DNA from: Climacteris rufus
Taxonomy: Eukaryota > Chordata > Aves > Passeriformes > Climacteridae
Assembly: GCA_013398175.1 (NCBI GenBank)
Contig: VZRZ01005377.1
Span: 822,896-886,895, forward strand
Direction: 5' to 3'
DNA length: 64,000 bases
Within the stretch, counting starts at the first letter, position 1. Each line of letters opens with the position of its first letter. Shown here in pieces: positions 59,601 to 64,000 of the stretch. The notes under the pieces were generated by a model. It was given only the letters and a program-made list of their open reading frames with translations, searched no databases and was not told where the DNA came from. The position numbers and the translations under genes are program-made.

Positions 59601-62600
59601 TCATGATTATCCACAAACCCATTTTGACTTAAGCCTTGATCCTGCACCTTTCAGAGAAACTAGTGTTTTTCAGTGTTTCCACTGAACAGGTGCCACTCTA
59701 AATTTGCTAAGTAAATGCATAAGTGAGGAGCTCAGGGTTCTGAAATGGTATGAACCCTTTGGTTTGCAACAGAGTATTTTTCAGCTAGGCCTTACAGGTG
59801 CCTGTCTGACTGCTACCTTTCCTTCCCCTCTGGTTTGGGAAGGGAGAGGAAGCTTGTTTAGAAGTAGGTTCCCTATCCTTTTGGGCAGTCAGCCTATGGA
59901 GAAGCGTTTCATCCCATGACACATCACATAAGATTTACACTTAGAACCATACAGATTTCTGTACTGTGGCCACCTGCAGCATGTACATAGGTGATGTGGA
60001 GTGCCATGTGCTAATTTAAAATAATTTCCTAAGAAATGAACTAGATTGCAAATGAAGGATGGTGCTGCCAGTATTTATAATAATATATATTGATAAGGTT
60101 TTTTGGAAGCAATGTGGCCCCTGCTTCTGTTTGTATTTATAATTGAGCATGACTCATAACCAGAAGTCAGAACTGTGCTGGTAAAAAGAATGGATATTAA
60201 TAATAAAAGTGCCAGGGCAGATTTTAGATATTGAAAGCTGACAAAAAAAGACAATTTGCAGAGGTTTCAGTAAATGGATCATTAAATCATCCTTGGCTCC
60301 TTCTCAGATGTTTTATTTTTTTTAAATTATGCTTCTCTGAGCAAAAATATAAACATGTGAAACACTGAAGGTGACTTTCTTGAAAGAACTGGATTTTTTC
60401 CTCACTAAGGAAATATATTTTTTCTGAAGATGTCCAACTGATTAATGCCAGACCGCATGGAATTACTGAGTGAAATCCTCAAGATGTTCTAGTGTTTATA
60501 TAGCACAGCTCGGTCGTCAGTGTTTTTGTGTGTATCAAAATATTTGGCAGCCTTGTTGACCAGATAGGCAATGGTATGTGAATTTCACATTCTATATAAA
60601 GGCACTTGGTTTCATATCTAAAATTAGGGGTTGAACATTCAATTCAAACAGCGGTTCAGTGATTGTCTTCATAACTTCTGTAATGTTGTGAGAAGGGAGA
60701 GCCTCGTGTCATGCTCAGCTCCACCAGCACTGAATATTTTGGTTTTCCTGAAGGCATTTTCAGACACAGTAAGCTGTCAAGCCTAGAGTTGCCTGTAGTC
60801 CTGCTGGCCTCAGAAGCTCTCCCCATGGCCCATGAAGTAACTTAGGTTAGCTGTCCCAGTGATAAAAGCAAGTTCTGTCCTCATAGTGGAACCCCCTTAC
60901 TCTGTTTGGCGTGAGTAGCACTGAGAAACATACATATTGTATAAATTCCCTTCTTGAAGTACTACCAGTACTTTGGTTAAGCCACTGTAAAACTACTGGT
61001 ATGCATTTATTCATAGTTTGGAAAATACTGTTTTCATTACAGTAAACCAATATAAACATCAGCAATATTGCTATCAAACAAATTAGTTCTCAAATGAAAT
61101 GTATGGTAAGTAAATTTGTTGTGTAGCAGAATACAGTGTTATTTAATGGAACTTGATTTGGTGCCAACCAAACATATGGATCTTTAAATGCATTCCCCTT
61201 GGGGCTATGTTGAAATCATCCACCAATAACAAGGGTCGAATTCCGTTCCAAATTTGCAGGCTGGCTGCCCTTATTGTATGAGGTTTTGAAATGCAACTGA
61301 TGGTGCAACAATTTCTGTTTTGTTAGTTTGGGTTTTTTAAAAAAATTCGCTTCACTAAAGCTTTTCTTCTCTCACCCCCCCTCCCTCCCCCCACAACCTT
61401 CCTTTCACCCTGGAGAAGAGTTTTATTTTACCTTCAAAAGCATAAACGTTCTTGGTTCCTTTGGGGAATTTTGTCTGTATTTCTCATCTAGTTCTTTCCT
61501 TTTACCAGGGAAAATTGATAAAAGGGGATATAAATGGAAGACAGGGTAATACAGGTAAATATTCTTGGTTTTGCCTTTTTTACAGTATTAAAATTATTAC
61601 TATAGGAATATATACTTCTGAAAAAAATTATTTTTCAGAAAGTCCTGCCTTTTTTCTTAGTTATGATAGATGGTGTGTGTTCTTTTACAGGAAGCAGTAT
61701 TGACAAAGCTACTTCAGCCATCATATTTTTAACCACAGAACTTTAATGGGCTGCAACAACAGGTTACATTACACTTGCAGCAGTAGTAATAGCATAGATC
61801 CTTGTCTACCAAATGCTTCTGTGTTTACTTACTTTGCCTGCTGGCTGAAGTAGTATTAGAAATCAGTGTCATTCCCTTCTTGTAGTGAAACACAAGTGTC
61901 AAAGCTTAATACAGTGTTCCTCTATAGCAATCAGTCTATTAAAGTAAGCTATAAAAATTAATGTAATTAGTGTAATTACCTCAAGTCATTTAAATTTAAC
62001 TCGCTTTAGTTCCTATAAAACCTTCCTTTTGTACTTAATCAAATGCTGAAGTGGTGCTAAAAAGGATGGGCCTCATTTTACTTTGTCAGATTCCCTCCAG
62101 TGCTACAACCACAACTGAGTATGTTATAACGATTTACTTGTACAAAATCTACATGTGCTGATGTCTCTTGTAGTGCAAACTGTGTTTTGGCATACTGAGA
62201 CAATTAAATGGCACCAATTGTATTCCTAGATTTGTGCCCAACATCATCTCCAGAGCTTTGAAGATGTTTAGATTGTGGCTGACTGGCCAAACCTCATCAG
62301 GTTGCCTGATGGTAGCATGCAGAACTTTCGGGCATTCAACATCCAGCTCCAGGCACTGGAGGGAGACCACCTTGGAGGGACTTGGCTTTAGGAGAGCAGC
62401 AGGAAAATAAAATGTTCTTTCAATAAATAATTAGGAGGACCTGTTAATGCTATACAGAGTAGAGCAGAGTTGTCTGTGCCAGTTCCTTCTGTAAATTGGT
62501 GTAGCTCACTTAGGACCAGTTGAACTGTGCCAAAATACGTCAGACAAGGTCCTGACATGAGAGAAGTTACTGGGGGCTTGACCCTGTGTCATCGGAGGAT

Positions 62601-64000
62601 CTGCTTCTCCTGGATAGTACATCAAGTAGGAGATGACATCAGAGGCAATTCAGTAGTATGATTTTTACTATTATTTTCTTTTGAGCCTCAAGAAAATGTA
62701 GGTTAAATGGTGGCATAATGCTGACAGCTGGAGAGGAGGCACTTGTGTTGGAGTTGAGACACAGCCACCACTGGCAAGCTGAAAGATGTTCTTACTCCCT
62801 CAAAAACAAAGTTAAGGACTAATTATAGACCCACTCATGTAATGGGAACATTCTGACCCACCGTTATAGTCCTAATCATAGTTGTAAGTCTGGTAAATTT
62901 AAAGGTCTGTTTTTCTTGCTTTCTGCATACAAATTCCATTTCATAATAACATTGTGCGTTATTTCAGGGAAGTTGCAGGGCTCTGAAGGTGATTAAAGTT
63001 ACTCAGTCATCAGCAGCATGACTTGTAACCCACCCAAAGGCTGCTTATAATAGTATTGCTTCATTTTGTTATTTCTCTTGAAAATTCCATAGCTGAAGGT
63101 GAGGTGTGGTCTAGGGAACCTCAAGCGTTAGCCTGCAAAAGTTTTGTGCAGCTACTACACCCTGCTGTCTATTTTGTTAAAATCTTGGTGGGAAGGGGAT
63201 AAAGACAAAGGGAAGCAGCCTGGCCTGTGTGGAACATGAAGCAGTGTCTGTGCTGCAGCAGCTCTGTGGGGCTCTGTCCTGAGCAGGACCCACAACAGAG
63301 GAATCTGTGCAGTTTTGGGGCTTCACTCTGTAAATACAAGCTCAGTCATCCCATGTTTGCTGCCACATGGACTTTGTGCACCGTTTTTACCAGGTAAGTG
63401 CACCAAGTCTGTCTCCACCTTATACTTAGGCCCAAATTTCTGCAAGAAAACTTTGGCTTGTGTCTTGGACCAATTGACTCATGAAGTGTTTCGGGGCAAA
63501 CTCAAACTTTCGGTGTAGTCTGTACTGTCAAAGATCACTTAGAGTGACTTGTTCAGCTGCTCACCCAAAGGTCTTATCTGGGAAGAGTTATCTAGTCCCT
63601 TCCCAAAGTGTTTTCAGCTTGGAGCCCAGTTGTCTCTATGTCTGCTTGGTGCAAGCAGTGTTTTGGACTCAGACTAGAACCATAGAAGGGCAGGAGCCAA
63701 ATAATCAAGTTTTTTCTGCCTGCACGGTCATGTTTGGCACATGGACTGCAAGGGTATCACATGTGAGGTCAGCATCAGAGTAACATGAGCCTGTCAACCT
63801 GCTTTGAGGTTGGGTGGCTGCAAGTAGGTTCTGATCTTGCCCATTCAGCCAGAGATAAGCTGGGCTTTACTTGCACTAGCCAGATGCAGAGACAAAACAT
63901 CTAGGTCCTGATTGTGTTTGGATCTGGTGTTGCAACCTGAGACCTGAGATGTGCTGTCATAGCAGTATGCATGGATGAGAAATGGGATCCCAGAGCACTT
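53656..64000. other. 3' intergenic sequence, no gene seen
   Basis: About 10 kb without a recognisable exon series, RNA gene or intact mobile element. Minus-strand frames at 55654-55878 and 56139-56327 are open but match no family I know. Possible palindromic relic near 59633-59700 (AAGCCTTGATCCTGCACCTT). Confidence 0.6.
61375..61392 (-). other. Pyrimidine tract / minus-strand G-quadruplex motif
   Basis: Plus strand C7-T-C3-T-C6, so the minus strand is G6-A-G3-A-G7 and can supply four or more GGG runs. It lies within a longer C/T-rich stretch (about 61360-61410). Confidence 0.7.

Noticed and set aside
1..64000. tRNA, rRNA, microRNA or CRISPR-like arrays
   Set aside because: No cloverleaf boxes, repeat-spacer arrays or known hairpins were recognised by eye. 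A covariance-model search was not possible here.

Overview
The window is vertebrate nuclear DNA, most likely from a bird. It is AT-rich, carries several 3'-truncated CR1 LINE fragments of the kind that dominate avian genomes, and contains one protein-coding gene split by GT-AG introns. No operons, bacterial-type genes, RNA genes or CRISPR arrays are visible. The species cannot be named from the sequence. A turtle or crocodilian is a less likely alternative, because the gene is compact and the CR1 copies look avian.

The one confident gene is LYPLAL1 (lysophospholipase-like 1, an alpha/beta-hydrolase of the acyl-protein thioesterase family), on the plus strand from the ATG at 27194 to the TAA ending at 53509. 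Its five coding exons are 27194-27278, 31269-31368, 42266-42435, 52556-52671 and 53270-53509. They join without any phase conflict into 711 nt, or 236 residues. The catalytic triad is Ser122 (GFSMGG), Asp177 (GTADEL) and His209 (LNHEL). The promoter lies in a CpG island (about 26830-27560), and an AATAAA signal follows the stop codon by about 120 nt.

Layout: 1-26400 is a gene-free AT-rich stretch with simple repeats, two or three old CR1 relics and several short palindromic repeats of a kind common in amniote genomes. Positions 26400-27560 hold a GC-rich flank, a 33-nt poly-A run and the CpG-island promoter. Positions 27279-53269 hold the four LYPLAL1 introns (about 4.0, 10.9, 10.1 and 0.6 kb) with five CR1 copies, a MIR-like SINE relic and an assembly gap (39605-39723). 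Positions 53510-64000 hold the 3' UTR and then gene-free sequence.

The most interesting unexplained signals are three. First, a stretch in intron 3 (47356-47418) has a good acceptor, stays in phase with exon 3 and reads G-L-S-V-G-G, so it looks like a decayed or alternative copy of the start of catalytic exon 4. Second, a minus-strand coding-like island with a strong donor lies in intron 2 (about 35660-35890). Third, there are three strong G-quadruplex motifs. I found no evidence for a wholly new multi-gene system.
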